A stretch of DNA of 64,000 bases from Flavobacterium macacae (GCF_003865365.1 NZ_RQVR01000009.1:5879-69878); one strand, 5' to 3'; shown: positions 9,845 to 19,092, counted from the stretch's first letter. The notes: a model not told the origin generated them from the sequence alone. Made by a program: numbers and translations.

Positions 9845-10045
9845 TAACGCTTAGTAATGGTATTTATTACGAATTTCAAAAATAATTTTTTTAACTTAAT
9901 ATTAAGTACAATAAACTGATAATATTTACGTTTTAGAAATGTGGATTTAACAAAAAATTAGTTTTTTATTATAATTTAAATTTTGTGTTGCGGTTTAACG
10001 GTTAATTATTATATTGCGGCTCGAAATTTATTACCTACTGAAAGT

Positions 10046-11710
10046 ATGAAAGTAAACAAAATTATGGCTTTGAGGCTGATGCTAACTGCGGCATTAGTTG
10101 TGGGTGTTACTAGTTGTAGTAAGAACTCCAGCTCAAAAAACGCATCTTCTGCCACTGGTTGGAAAATCAATGACAAGAAAGGTGGGTTTCAATACAATTC
10201 TAATTTCAAGAAGCAAGAAACGGCTCCTGGACTTGTTTTGGTTGAAGGTGGAACATTTACGATGGGTAAAGTTCAGGACGATGTAATGCACGATTGGAAC
10301 AATACGCCAAATCAACAACACGTTCAGTCTTTTTACATGGATGAGACCGAGGTAACCAATATCATGTATATGGAATACCTTGATTGGTTAAAAAGAGTTT
10401 TTGATCCAGAAGATGATAATTACAGAAATATTTATGAAGGAGCCCTTCCTGATACATTAGTTTGGAGAGACAGATTGGGTTATAACGAAACAATGACAAA
10501 TAACTATCTTAGGCATCCTGCTTATGCAAGCTACCCAGTAGTGGGTGTAAACTGGATTCAAGCGGTTGAATTCAGCAAATGGAGAACAGATCGTGTGAAC
10601 GAAAATGTTCTTGAAAGAGAAGGTTACTTAAAAAGAGATGCAAAAGTTACTGATGCAAAAGGGGAAAGTACCTTTAACACAGAAACATATTTGAATGCTC
10701 CAACAAAAACTTACGGAGGGAATGAAGAAATCGTTCTTAAAGGGAAAAGAGGGAAATCGAAAGATAGTACTAATTTATATGCTCAAAGAACTTCGGGTAT
10801 CATTCTTCCAGAATACAGGCTTCCAACAGAAGCAGAGTGGGAATATGCTGCAGCTTCTGATGTAGGTAACAGAGAATATAACTTGTACAGAGGCCAAAAG
10901 AAATATCCTTGGAAAGGAAACTACACACGTTCTGGAAACAGGAAAGTGAAAGGAGATCAATTGGCTAACTTTAAACAAGGTAAAGGGGATTACGGTGGTA
11001 TCGCAGGATGGTCTGATGATGGTGCTGATATTACTCAAAGCGTGAAATATTATCCACCAAATGATTTTGGATTGTATGATATGGCAGGTAACGTTGCAGA
11101 ATGGGTTGCTGACGTTTACAGACCTATTGTTGATGATGAAGCAAATGACTTCAACTATTACAGAGGTAACGTTTACATGAAAAATAAAATCGGTGAAGAC
11201 GGAAAAGCTGAAATTGTTACAGCAGAAACCATCGCTTATGATACTTTAGCAAACGGTAGAATCATGGCAAGAAATTTCCCTGGTCAAATTGCTCAAGTGC
11301 CAATCGACGAAAAAGAAACCTATTTGAGACAAAATTTCGACAAATCTGACAACAGGAATTACAGAGATGGAGACAAACAATCAACCAGATATTTTGACTT
11401 CGGAAGTTCTGAAGAAGGAGAAAAAGTAGATGACTCAAAAAGAATGTATGATTCTCCGAAACACAATGTGACTACAGACAGTTTAGGAAACATGGTGAGA
11501 AGATTTGACAAGTCTTCAAAAAGAACAACTTTAATTGATGATAATGTTAGAGTTTACAAAGGTGGTTCTTGGAGAGACAGAGCTTATTGGTTAGATCCAG
11601 CTCAAAGAAGATACTTCCCGCAAGATATGGCAACTGACTACATCGGATTTAGATGTGCAATGTCAAGAGTAGGTCCAAAATCTGACGGAAAGAAAAAAGC
11701 AAGAAATTAA
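10046..11710 (+). CDS. gldJ: Gliding motility lipoprotein GldJ
   Basis: An outer-membrane lipoprotein of 554 residues needed for gliding and for stability of the GldK-type secretion ring components. The start at 10046 was chosen because it gives a proper lipoprotein signal peptide with Cys24 (VGVTSCSK). The reading frame is open further upstream to 9983, but those residues do not look like a signal. The body is a formylglycine-generating-enzyme/sulfatase-modifying-like fold, seen at LPTEAEWEYAAAS, GLYDMAGNVAEWVADVY and GGSWRD to GFRCAM, with a large insertion between them. It is divergent from porU and followed by a terminator and murF. Confidence 0.94.
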   Translation: MKVNKIMALRLMLTAALVVGVTSCSKNSSSKNASSATGWKINDKKGGFQYNSNFKKQETAPGLVLVEGGTFTMGKVQDDVMHDWNNTPNQQHVQSFYMDETEVTNIMYMEYLDWLKRVFDPEDDNYRNIYEGALPDTLVWRDRLGYNETMTNNYLRHPAYASYPVVGVNWIQAVEFSKWRTDRVNENVLEREGYLKRDAKVTDAKGESTFNTETYLNAPTKTYGGNEEIVLKGKRGKSKDSTNLYAQRTSGIILPEYRLPTEAEWEYAAASDVGNREYNLYRGQKKYPWKGNYTRSGNRKVKGDQLANFKQGKGDYGGIAGWSDDGADITQSVKYYPPNDFGLYDMAGNVAEWVADVYRPIVDDEANDFNYYRGNVYMKNKIGEDGKAEIVTAETIAYDTLANGRIMARNFPGQIAQVPIDEKETYLRQNFDKSDNRNYRDGDKQSTRYFDFGSSEEGEKVDDSKRMYDSPKHNVTTDSLGNMVRRFDKSSKRTTLIDDNVRVYKGGSWRDRAYWLDPAQRRYFPQDMATDYIGFRCAMSRVGPKSDGKKKARN

Positions 11711-11728
11711 TTTTCAGTACATAAATTC

Positions 11729-11760
11729 CACAAAAGCCCTTTAATTAGGGCTTTTGTTTT
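11729..11760 (+). terminator. Terminator after gldJ
   Basis: ACAAAAGCCCT (11730-11740) pairs with AGGGCTTTTGT (11747-11757) and a T-run follows. This would separate the gldJ transcript from murF or lower read-through. Confidence 0.8.
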
Positions 11761-11779
11761 ATAATACAGTTTCTAAAAA

Positions 11780-13063
11780 ATGGAAATTAAAAACATTCAC
11801 AATTTATTTTTAAGTTGTAACTCCGTGTCAATCGATACCCGAAAAATCGAAAACAATTCGATGTTTTTCGCAATAACAGGCGAGCGATTTGATGCCAATA
11901 CTTTTGCCGAAGAAGCTTTAAAAAAAGGAGCCTCTTTTGTAATAATCGACAATCAAGATTATTTTATAGACGAGAGAACCATTCTTGTGGAAGATTCTTT
12001 AAGAGCTTTGCAAGAGCTTTCTAAATTCCATAGAAACTATCTAAAACTTCCTATTGTTGCCTTGACCGGAAGCAACGGAAAAACAACGACCAAAGAATTG
12101 ATCAACGTCGTTCTTTCAAAGAAATACAATACAAAAGCGACGGTTGGAAATCTAAACAACCATATCGGAGTTCCGTTGACGTTGCTTTCTTTCACTTCCA
12201 AGACTGAAATTGGAATTGTGGAAATGGGCGCGAACCACCAAAAAGAAATTGAATTTTTGTGTGAAATTGCGCAGCCAGATTTTGGATACATTACCAATTT
12301 TGGAAAAGCGCACCTCGAAGGTTTTGGCGGTACCGAAGGCGTAATCAAAGGCAAAAGTGAAATGTATCAGTTTCTTTCCGAAAACAACAAATTCGTTTTT
12401 GTCAATTTAGATGATACTATTCAAAGAGAAAAAACCGAAAAAAACCTGCGGATTACTTTCAGTCAAACCGATAAAAATGCGTCGGTTTTGATTAATGAAA
12501 TTAAAGCCAATCCTTTCGTAGAAATCACTTATGATGGGATAAAAGTAAAATCAAATTTGATCGGTTTGTACAATGCAAATAACATCAACGCGGCGATCAC
12601 AATCGGGAAGTATTTCAAAGTTTCAAACGAAGAAATTAAAGAAGCGATAGAAAGTTATATTCCAGAAAATAACCGTTCTCAAATGCTGGTCAAAAATTCA
12701 AACGAAATTATTTTGGATGCTTACAATGCCAATCCGAGCAGTATGGAAGTAGCGATCAAGAATTTTTTGCAGTTAGAAAAAGAAAATAAAATAGCTGTTT
12801 TAGGCGATATGTTTGAGTTGGGCGAAGAAAGTTTTGAAGAACACAAGCACATTGTTTCGTTGTTAGAAAATGAGCCTGAAGTCAAAACCTATTTTGTTGG
12901 AAGCCAATTTTACGCAAATAAAATGGATAGTGAATTTGTGTTTTTCCATGAAACTTTTGAGGATTTTTCAAATTTTATTAAAGAGGAAAAACTCCAAAAT
13001 CAGCTGATTTTAATCAAAGGTTCTCGTGGCATGGCTTTAGAAAGAACACTGGAATTGCTTTAA
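11780..13063 (+). CDS. murF: UDP-MurNAc-tripeptide--D-Ala-D-Ala ligase
   Basis: A 427-residue cytoplasmic Mur ligase that adds D-Ala-D-Ala to the UDP-MurNAc-tripeptide in cell-wall precursor synthesis. It has the N-terminal UDP-binding region with SIDTRKI and GERFDAN. The ATP loop TGSNGKTTTKELI follows at about residues 95-107, then NNHIGVPLTLL, EMGANHQKEIEFL and the C-terminal domain starting near LDAYNANPSSME. Length is normal for the family. It follows gldJ with a terminator between them. There are no other mur genes near it, so it stands apart from the dcw cluster. Confidence 0.96.
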   Translation: MEIKNIHNLFLSCNSVSIDTRKIENNSMFFAITGERFDANTFAEEALKKGASFVIIDNQDYFIDERTILVEDSLRALQELSKFHRNYLKLPIVALTGSNGKTTTKELINVVLSKKYNTKATVGNLNNHIGVPLTLLSFTSKTEIGIVEMGANHQKEIEFLCEIAQPDFGYITNFGKAHLEGFGGTEGVIKGKSEMYQFLSENNKFVFVNLDDTIQREKTEKNLRITFSQTDKNASVLINEIKANPFVEITYDGIKVKSNLIGLYNANNINAAITIGKYFKVSNEEIKEAIESYIPENNRSQMLVKNSNEIILDAYNANPSSMEVAIKNFLQLEKENKIAVLGDMFELGEESFEEHKHIVSLLENEPEVKTYFVGSQFYANKMDSEFVFFHETFEDFSNFIKEEKLQNQLILIKGSRGMALERTLELL

Positions 13064-13299
13064 TTCAGATACTATATTTTAAATAGTACAGTTATAATTT
13101 TTATACTAAATAAATAACTTTTTTTTTGTTGGTAACAAAACAAGAGATGAGTTTTTTTGGTTTTTACGATAGGGAGCTTTGATTATAAGAATTTCTTACA
13201 ACTTATGATTACAAGATTAGTTAGGCTTGCCTCAATCTCAAGAACAATTCGAGGTTTATGATTGCAACGGACAAAGAGTAAGACGAAATATAAATGAAT
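13064..13299 (+). other. Intergenic stretch with possible short-gene debris
   Basis: No intact gene is visible. Two short, out-of-frame pieces look faintly coding. One begins ATG at 13147 (MSFFGFYDREL, then stop). A later frame reads SQEQFEVYDCNGQRVRRN and stops at about 13299. They could be remains of one small gene broken by frameshifts. Alternatively the resemblance is chance. No family is recognised. Confidence 0.2.
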
Positions 13300-13332
13300 A
13301 AAAAACGCTTCAGAAAACTGAAGCGTTTTTTT
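13300..13332. terminator. Bidirectional terminator
   Basis: AAAAACGCTTCAG (13301-13313) and CTGAAGCGTTTTT (13318-13330) form a 13-bp perfect stem with A and T runs on its two sides. It lies between murF and the convergent secreted-protein gene. Confidence 0.85.
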
Positions 13333-13359
13333 AAAAATTGTTGATGCTACGCTTCGAGT

Positions 13360-14169
13360 TTATTCCTTGAAAATTTTAAAAGTCTTAGCTTCTTTCTCAT
13401 TAAATAATTTTAGTATATAAACGCCAACTGCAAGATTAGAAACGTCAACAGTGGTTTCAGGACCCAAACCTGTTTTTTTGTGTACTTCTTGCCCTAATTG
13501 ATTGTAAATGTGTAAACTGCCAATGGCTGATTTATAAGTTATAGTCAGTGAATTTTTTGCAGGCACAGGGTAAATAGATAGTGACTGTGCATCAAAAGCC
13601 GGGTTGCTTAAAGTATTGACGTTCAAAATAAAGTCTAAAGCTTGGCCGTATCCTGGGAATTCGCCAAATCCAAAGGGGCTAAATGATATTGCACAAGGAT
13701 TAATTACGGCAACTGATTCTTCATCTGTATATGTTTTTGTAATGCGTATACGTGTAGTTGCATTATTGGCGGTTGTAGGAACGGGAATATCCATAGCTAC
13801 AAAAATGCCGTCAGTTCCGGTTGAATTGGTGAGTGTGCCTACTTCATAAATCTCTCCAGCGTCATTTAATACGCCGTTATTGTTCCAGTCAATAAATGCG
13901 ACTATGTTAGTGTCAAAATTCCCTTGAGTGTTTCCATATACTTTAAGAGAGTACGTCTGGCCAGAAGCTACGGGAACAGAGGTGGCGGTAAAATCAATTA
14001 ATACGTCAGTATCGTTAATGTTGTTAATCACCACGTTGTTGAAGCTGATAGAGGTGATTTCCTCAACAACTACTTCATCAGGTTCGGTAATACCACAATA
14101 AGGGTTTGGGAAAGTTTGCGCATTTATTACTGCTGTAAAAAAGGCAAAGACAAAAGTAATTTTTCTCAT
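13360..14169 (-). CDS. Secreted GEVED-domain protein with T9SS type A sorting signal
   Basis: A 269-residue exported protein. The start at 14169 gives the signal peptide MRKITFVFAFFTAVINAQ; the open frame continues 8 codons upstream but without sense as a signal. The middle contains a GEVED-type beta domain, seen in VAFIDWNNNGVLNDAGE (about residues 91-107) and the following IRITKTY. The last ~75 residues are a type IX sorting domain: LSIYPVPAKNSLTI, then LGQEVHK, and GVYILKLFNEKEAKTFKIFKE-like end. In the cell it should cross the outer membrane by T9SS and be processed by PorU, whose gene lies 4 kb away. The function of the passenger is unknown. Confidence 0.88.
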   Translation of the reverse strand: MRKITFVFAFFTAVINAQTFPNPYCGITEPDEVVVEEITSISFNNVVINNINDTDVLIDFTATSVPVASGQTYSLKVYGNTQGNFDTNIVAFIDWNNNGVLNDAGEIYEVGTLTNSTGTDGIFVAMDIPVPTTANNATTRIRITKTYTDEESVAVINPCAISFSPFGFGEFPGYGQALDFILNVNTLSNPAFDAQSLSIYPVPAKNSLTITYKSAIGSLHIYNQLGQEVHKKTGLGPETTVDVSNLAVGVYILKLFNEKEAKTFKIFKE

Positions 14170-14343
14170 AATCTTGAAATTAGCATAATGCATTCAATTT
14201 ACGGCAGTTACGCTAAAAACAAATTTTTTTTTGTAATTATTTAACTATTGTTTTTTAATAATAAAAAATAGTTAGATTATAAATACTGCGGTAGATGCCA
14301 ATACAATGGAGAGAAAAGTTAAGCAAAAGAATTAGTTTTTTGC

Positions 14344-14379
14344 AAAAAAAATGGCGCTACCTTTTAAAGTTGCGCCATT
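14344..14379 (-). terminator. Terminator of tRNA-Val
   Basis: On the minus strand ATGGCGC and GCGCCAT (plus 14372-14378 and 14351-14357) form a stem followed by eight T (14343-14350 as A on the plus strand). It lies 12 bp beyond the mature 3' end of the tRNA. Confidence 0.8.
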
Positions 14380-14390
14380 TGGCATTTTGT

Positions 14391-14464
14391 GGGCGATGAG
14401 GGGTTCGAACCCCCGACCCCCTCGGTGTAAACGAGGTGCTCTGAACCAGCTGAGCTAATCGCCC
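14391..14464 (-). tRNA. tRNA-Val (anticodon UAC)
   Basis: A 74-nt cloverleaf on the minus strand. The 7-bp acceptor stem pairs GGGCGAT with ATCGCCC. The D arm reads AGCTCAGCTGGTTCAGAGC. The anticodon stem CCTCG/CGAGG holds the loop TTTACAC with anticodon TAC, and the T arm contains GGTTCGAACCCC. CCA is not encoded. It has its own near-consensus promoter and terminator. Confidence 0.97.
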
Positions 14465-14498
14465 TTTCGGGTTGCAATGTCTTGCGTTATTGCGTGTG

Positions 14499-14528
14499 CA
14501 AATATAAGCTAGTTTTTTAAATCTGCAA
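14499..14528 (-). promoter_or_regulatory. Bacteroidota-type promoter of tRNA-Val
   Basis: On the minus strand TTG (14526-14528) and TATATTTG (14499-14506) are 19 bp apart. This is the consensus -33/-7 arrangement for the primary sigma factor of Bacteroidota. The tRNA starts 35 bp downstream. Confidence 0.8.
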
Positions 14529-14545
14529 GCATTTTTTTTAAATAT

Positions 14546-15766
14546 TTACAAAATTTCTGCAACTACAAAGGTACTTCCGCCGACATATATAAAATCGTTT
14601 TTGGAGGCGTTGTGGTTGGCTGCTTCATAAGCTTCTGAAACAGAATTAAATGCTTTTCCGTTAAGTTCAAATTCAGATGCTTTTTGATGTAAAATGGAAG
14701 CGTCTAATCCACGAAAAATATTTGGCTTGCAGAAATAATAGTTTGCATTTTTTGGAAATAAAGGCAGGACATCATCTAAATCTTTGTCATTCACCACGCC
14801 TAAAACGATATGTAAGGTGTCGAATTCTTCTCTTGACAACTGTTTCATCACGATTTCAAGTCCGTGTTTGTTGTGTGCCGTGTCGCAAATTATTTTTGGA
14901 TGGGTTCCCAGTTGTTGCCATCTTCCTTGCAAGTTGGTATTTTTAACAACATTCCAAAAACCATTTTTTATATTTTCTTCCGAAATTTCAAATTGATTCT
15001 GACTTTGTAACACACGAATGGCTTGCAAAACCGTTTTCTTATTGTGTGTTTGATAATCTCCCACTAAAACAGATGGATAGGTTTTTTCGATCAAATCAGA
15101 GGCAAAAAAGATTTCAGATTGTGTTTTTTTTGCTTTGTTTTCAAAAACAGGTTTTGTTTCCGACGTGTATTCTCCAATGATAACAGGAGTTTTCGGTTTA
15201 ATAATTCCTGCTTTTTCAGAAGCAATTTTTTCAAGCGTATTTCCTAAAAACTGAACGTGATCCAAACCAATATTTGTTATCACAGAAAGTAGTGGGGCAA
15301 TTATATTTGTAGAATCTAGCCTGCCACCTAAACCAACTTCAATTATCGCAATATCGACCTTTTCTTCGCGGAAATAATCAAAAGCCAGACCAACGGTCAT
15401 TTCAAAAAAACTCAACTGATTCTCTTCAAAAAAAGATTTGTGGGACTCGATGAAATCGACAACAAAATCTTCGGAAATATCTTGGCCGTTAATTTTTATT
15501 CTTTCGAGAAAATCTTTTAAATGTGGGGAAGTGTACAATCCAGTTTTATAACCCGCTTCCTGTAAAATAGACGCAAGAAAATGCGAAGTAGAGCCTTTTC
15601 CGTTTGTTCCGGCAACGTGAATGGTCATGATTTCCTTTTCAGGATTTTGGAGATGATTCGCCAATAAAATAGTATTGTCCAAATCTTCTTTATACGCTGA
15701 AGCACCTTGTGTTTGGTACATCGGCAATTGACCGAACATCCAGTCTAAAGTTTCAGAATAGTTCAT
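14546..15766 (-). CDS. folC: Bifunctional folylpolyglutamate/dihydrofolate synthase
   Basis: A 406-residue cytoplasmic Mur-ligase-like enzyme that adds glutamate to dihydropteroate or to folates. The ATP-binding loop is HVAGTNGKGSTSHFLASIL (about residues 49-67). It is followed by the family segments YTSPHLKDFLERI, VGLGGRLDSTN and DHVQFLGNTLEKIASEKAGIIK. The C-terminal domain starts near ICDTAHNKHGL. Length is normal. It starts 11 bp after tonB and is the last gene of the exbB-exbD-tonB-folC operon. Confidence 0.95.
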   Translation of the reverse strand: MNYSETLDWMFGQLPMYQTQGASAYKEDLDNTILLANHLQNPEKEIMTIHVAGTNGKGSTSHFLASILQEAGYKTGLYTSPHLKDFLERIKINGQDISEDFVVDFIESHKSFFEENQLSFFEMTVGLAFDYFREEKVDIAIIEVGLGGRLDSTNIIAPLLSVITNIGLDHVQFLGNTLEKIASEKAGIIKPKTPVIIGEYTSETKPVFENKAKKTQSEIFFASDLIEKTYPSVLVGDYQTHNKKTVLQAIRVLQSQNQFEISEENIKNGFWNVVKNTNLQGRWQQLGTHPKIICDTAHNKHGLEIVMKQLSREEFDTLHIVLGVVNDKDLDDVLPLFPKNANYYFCKPNIFRGLDASILHQKASEFELNGKAFNSVSEAYEAANHNASKNDFIYVGGSTFVVAEIL

Positions 15767-15777
15767 TTAAAGGAGTA

Positions 15778-16569
15778 TTATTCGCCTAATTTAAAGTTTA
15801 CGACAATAAATCCGGTTTGTGTTTCTGGAGCATCTGAATCGGGTTGCCATTTGTATTTCCTAGCAGTTGCCAATGCGGGTTCTACCAAGCAAGGATTCGT
15901 ATTTGTAGTTCCTTTTGCATATTGTGCGGCAATCACATTGCCGCTTCTGTTCACGGTTATCTGAACGACAACTGTTCCAAATTCATTGCACTTTTGAACC
16001 TCCTTGCCGCTGTTGCTGAGTTTTCTTCCATTCAAACCCCAGCCTTTACCGCTATTTCCAGTTCCGGTACCATAATAAGAATTGGCATACGGACTTCCGT
16101 TTAAAGCACCTTTGTTACCAGGCGTTTTATCTGGACCTTCGCCTTCGGTATTTTTTCCGTCAGATTTTGGTCCGTTTAATAAGTTTGACAAAGCATCTGA
16201 AGTGCTTTTTGAAGGTTGTTGTTTTACAACAGGTTTTGGTTTTACGGCTTCTTCTGCTGGTTTCTTCGTTGGCTTTTTGGTTTCTGAAAGAACAGGAGCG
16301 TCTTCCATATCTTGCGTTGTCAATTCTTCAGCGCTTGGTGTTGGTTGAGACGAAGAAGTGGGTTGTGGTGCTGATTGCACGGTTTCAGTAGAAGTTTTAT
16401 TTTCTCCCGAACCCATTTCGGTATTGCCAAAATTAATTGCAATACCGTTTTCAGGTGGCGGATCCATATATGTAAGGCCTAAATAGAAAAAAAGAATAAG
16501 CAAGACGGCAATAATTGCTGTGCTTATGCCAAATGATCTTTGCTCTTCTTTTGTTTCTAAATATTTCAT
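15778..16569 (-). CDS. tonB: TonB-family energy transducer
   Basis: A 263-residue inner-membrane protein that links ExbB/ExbD proton flow to outer-membrane receptors. One transmembrane helix lies at about residues 16-34 (STAIIAVLLILFFYLGLTYM). It is followed by a long periplasmic spacer rich in Pro, Lys, Glu and Ser (about 60-130), a Gly/Asn-rich stretch (about 140-185), and a C-terminal domain with TVVVQITVNRSGNV and the ending GFIVVNFKLGE. This is a TonB C-terminal-like fold. The N-terminus stays in the cytoplasm. Operon partner of exbD and exbB. Several TonB paralogues are usual in the group, so the receptor it serves is unknown. Confidence 0.9.
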   Translation of the reverse strand: MKYLETKEEQRSFGISTAIIAVLLILFFYLGLTYMDPPPENGIAINFGNTEMGSGENKTSTETVQSAPQPTSSSQPTPSAEELTTQDMEDAPVLSETKKPTKKPAEEAVKPKPVVKQQPSKSTSDALSNLLNGPKSDGKNTEGEGPDKTPGNKGALNGSPYANSYYGTGTGNSGKGWGLNGRKLSNSGKEVQKCNEFGTVVVQITVNRSGNVIAAQYAKGTTNTNPCLVEPALATARKYKWQPDSDAPETQTGFIVVNFKLGE

Positions 16570-16615
16570 AATTTATGAATAAGATGTTCGTTTTGTTATT
16601 AATGTGGCTATAAGA

Positions 16616-17014
16616 TTATTTTGGACGAACAGCCAAAACCACTTTTATTTGATTTTTATTGGCAATATCAAGAACGCCTACCGCTTTTTCAATTGGCACG
16701 CCTTCTTCAGCTCTTAAAACAATTGCTTTTTCTTTTTCGGTAGCTGCAGCAAAAATTCCAAGTAACCTGGATTCTAATTCAGCTTCGGGAACTTCTTCTT
16801 TGTCGATAAAAAATTTCAAGTCTTTGTTGATGCTCACAGAAATACTTTTATTGCTGTCAGTTTTGCCTTTTGCTTTTGGCAATACTAAATCTAAAGCGTT
16901 CGTGGTAACCATCGTTGACGTAAGCATGAAGAAAATAAGCAATAAAAAAACGATGTCGGTCATTGACGACATATTAAATTCTGGAGTTACTTTATTTCGG
17001 CCTCTAATATTCAT
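16616..17014 (-). CDS. exbD: ExbD/TolR-family biopolymer transport protein
   Basis: A 132-residue protein with one N-terminal transmembrane helix (about residues 18-37) preceded by the family start NKVTPEFNMSSMTDIVFLLLIFFML. The helix contains the essential proton-path Asp in MTDIVF. The periplasmic part ends with the short IAAKNQ-like helix and VVLAVRPK. It forms the stator with ExbB. It lies 3 bp after exbB and 46 bp before tonB, in the same operon. Confidence 0.93.
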   Translation of the reverse strand: MNIRGRNKVTPEFNMSSMTDIVFLLLIFFMLTSTMVTTNALDLVLPKAKGKTDSNKSISVSINKDLKFFIDKEEVPEAELESRLLGIFAAATEKEKAIVLRAEEGVPIEKAVGVLDIANKNQIKVVLAVRPK

Positions 17015-17017
17015 ATC

Positions 17018-17722
17018 TTAAGTTGGTTCATTTAACAAATCAAGGAAATCTACCGCATTGGCTTCCATTTGATAAACTACTTTATTGGTTTTTACCACAA
17101 GGTGATTGTATCCAATAAAAGCAATAATACCCACAACAAGTCCTGCAACCGTAGTGGTCATTGCAGTATAAATTCCTTCGGCTAAAGCACCAACTTCAAT
17201 TTGTCCTCCTGCGCTTGCCATTTTATGAAAAGCTAAAATCATCCCGATTACTGTTCCCAAGAAACCAAGCATTGGTCCGGCTCCAGAAATAGTTGCCATC
17301 ATACTGACATTTTTTTCAAGCTTGTAAATTTCAAGTCTTCCTGCGTTTTCAATCGCCGTATTGATGTCTTCTAATGGTCTTCCGATTCTTGAAATTCCTT
17401 TGTCAATCAGCCTCGAAACAGGAGAATTACTTTGCGCACAAAGCATTTTCGCGCTATCAATTTTTCCGGCAAGTATATTTTCTCTAATTCTATTCATAAA
17501 ATTAGCATCAACTTTTGAAGCTGCATTGATGACCATTATTCTTTCAAAATAAATGTAAAGAGCAACGAAAAGCAATACGCCTATTGACAGCATAATTATT
17601 TGTCCGCCAATTCCACCGCTGGTCATTAAGTCCCAGATTGGTAAGGTTTTTTCAGTTGAAACTTCTTCTAAAACTTGTTGTGCCGCTACCGAAGTGGTGT
17701 CTGCTTGAAGAAAATATGCCAT
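17018..17722 (-). CDS. exbB: ExbB/TolQ/MotA-family proton channel
   Basis: A 234-residue inner-membrane protein with three transmembrane segments: about residues 35-57, 130-152 and 175-197. The conserved family segment runs from SMMATISGAGPMLGFLGTVIGM to MTTTVAGLVVGIIAFIGYN. It conducts protons with ExbD to energise TonB. It is the first gene of the four-gene operon with exbD, tonB and folC. Confidence 0.93.
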   Translation of the reverse strand: MAYFLQADTTSVAAQQVLEEVSTEKTLPIWDLMTSGGIGGQIIMLSIGVLLFVALYIYFERIMVINAASKVDANFMNRIRENILAGKIDSAKMLCAQSNSPVSRLIDKGISRIGRPLEDINTAIENAGRLEIYKLEKNVSMMATISGAGPMLGFLGTVIGMILAFHKMASAGGQIEVGALAEGIYTAMTTTVAGLVVGIIAFIGYNHLVVKTNKVVYQMEANAVDFLDLLNEPT

Positions 17723-17795
17723 ATAAATTAATTATTGTTTATTAGATAACGTTGTTAGGCGAAGTTAATTGTTTTATAGAAAAATTTATCAATTA

Positions 17796-19022
17796 TTAGA
17801 CCAATTGTTTCAAGGCAATTTCAAACGCAGTGGCGCTGATGTTTTTCTTGTCTGAATTTAAATTGTGCGCTTTTTGAATTGCATTTTTGATGGTTTCAGA
17901 AGTATCGTTGAAGATCGCTTCGTCTGTCATTTCTACTTTTTTCTCCATGAAATAAGCAAAAACTCTTGCCATGCCGCAGTTTGAAATAAAGTCAGGGATT
18001 AAGCTTACTTTTTGATCCGTAGCTTCCATAATTGACCCGAAGAAAATTTCTTTATCAGCAAAAGGAACATTCGCGCCACAAGAAATTACTTCTAATCCAG
18101 AAGCCGTCATATTATCTAATTGCTCTTGCGTAACCAATCTTGAAGCAGCACACGGAGTGAAAATTTCAGCACCGATTGTCCAGATTTTTTTGTTGATTTC
18201 CTCAAAAGGGATCATTCCGTCAGCAACCAACTGGTTTCCGTTTTTGTTTACGAACAGTGTTCGGATTTCTTCAAAAGTGAATCCGTTTTCGTTGATAACA
18301 CCTCCGTCACGATCAATAATTCCGATAATTTTTGCTCCAGAACTTGCCAAATAATAAGCTGCCGCTGAACCCACGTTTCCAAAACCTTGAACAATCGCTT
18401 TTTTGCCTTTAATGCTTCCACCGTAAATATCATAGAAATGGCGGACTGCTTGCGCTACGCCAAATCCCGTAATCATATCTGCAACGGTGTATTTTTTATT
18501 TACATCAGGAGAGTAATTTGGATTTTCGATCACCTTCACAACACCTTGGCGCAATTGCCCGACTCTGTTGATTTTGTCAGCTTCTGTTGGTTTGAAATGT
18601 CCGTTAAAAACACCTTCTTGCGGGTGCCATAGGCCACATTCTTCTGTCATCGGAATCACTTCGTGGATTTCGTCAACATTTAAATCGCCTCCGGTTCCGT
18701 AGTAGCTTTTCAATAATGGAAAAACTGCCTTGTACCATCTTTCTAAAACGCCTTTTTTTCTTGGATCATTAGGGTCAAAGTTGATTCCAGATTTTGCACC
18801 GCCAATTGCCGGTCCAGAAACCGAAAATTTCACTTCCATTGTTTTTGCCAATGACAACACCTCGTTCATATCAAGACCTTTTCTCATTCGGGTTCCTCCA
18901 CCTGCAGCGCCACCGCGAAGCGAGTTGATTACCGTCCATCCTTCTGCTTCTGTTTCGGCATCTTTCCAGTTGAATACAATTTCAGGTTCTTTATTTTCGA
19001 ACTTATGTAATAAATCTTTCAT
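17796..19022 (-). CDS. Glu/Leu/Phe/Val-type amino-acid dehydrogenase
   Basis: A 408-residue NAD(P)-dependent oxidative deaminase. The N-terminal domain has the substrate segment GGAAGGGTRMRKG and the catalytic Lys in GPAIGGAKSGI. It is followed by TGGDLNVDE with the likely catalytic Asp. The C-terminal Rossmann fold starts at AIVQGFGNVGSAAAYYLASSG (about 208-228). It is closer to the leucine/valine dehydrogenase group than to hexameric GdhA in length, but its amino-acid specificity cannot be read from the sequence. It has its own near-consensus promoter. Confidence 0.88.
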   Translation of the reverse strand: MKDLLHKFENKEPEIVFNWKDAETEAEGWTVINSLRGGAAGGGTRMRKGLDMNEVLSLAKTMEVKFSVSGPAIGGAKSGINFDPNDPRKKGVLERWYKAVFPLLKSYYGTGGDLNVDEIHEVIPMTEECGLWHPQEGVFNGHFKPTEADKINRVGQLRQGVVKVIENPNYSPDVNKKYTVADMITGFGVAQAVRHFYDIYGGSIKGKKAIVQGFGNVGSAAAYYLASSGAKIIGIIDRDGGVINENGFTFEEIRTLFVNKNGNQLVADGMIPFEEINKKIWTIGAEIFTPCAASRLVTQEQLDNMTASGLEVISCGANVPFADKEIFFGSIMEATDQKVSLIPDFISNCGMARVFAYFMEKKVEMTDEAIFNDTSETIKNAIQKAHNLNSDKKNISATAFEIALKQLV

Positions 19023-19050
19023 TTTTTAAGTTGTGTTATTTATAGAATTG

Positions 19051-19080
19051 CAAATATAGTTTTAAAGTTAAGAGTAACAA
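19051..19080 (-). promoter_or_regulatory. Promoter of the amino-acid dehydrogenase gene
   Basis: On the minus strand TTG (19078-19080) and TATATTTG (19051-19058) are separated by 19 bp, an exact match to the Bacteroidota consensus. The gene starts 28 bp further on. Confidence 0.8.
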
Positions 19081-19092
19081 AGTTCGTTCTCT

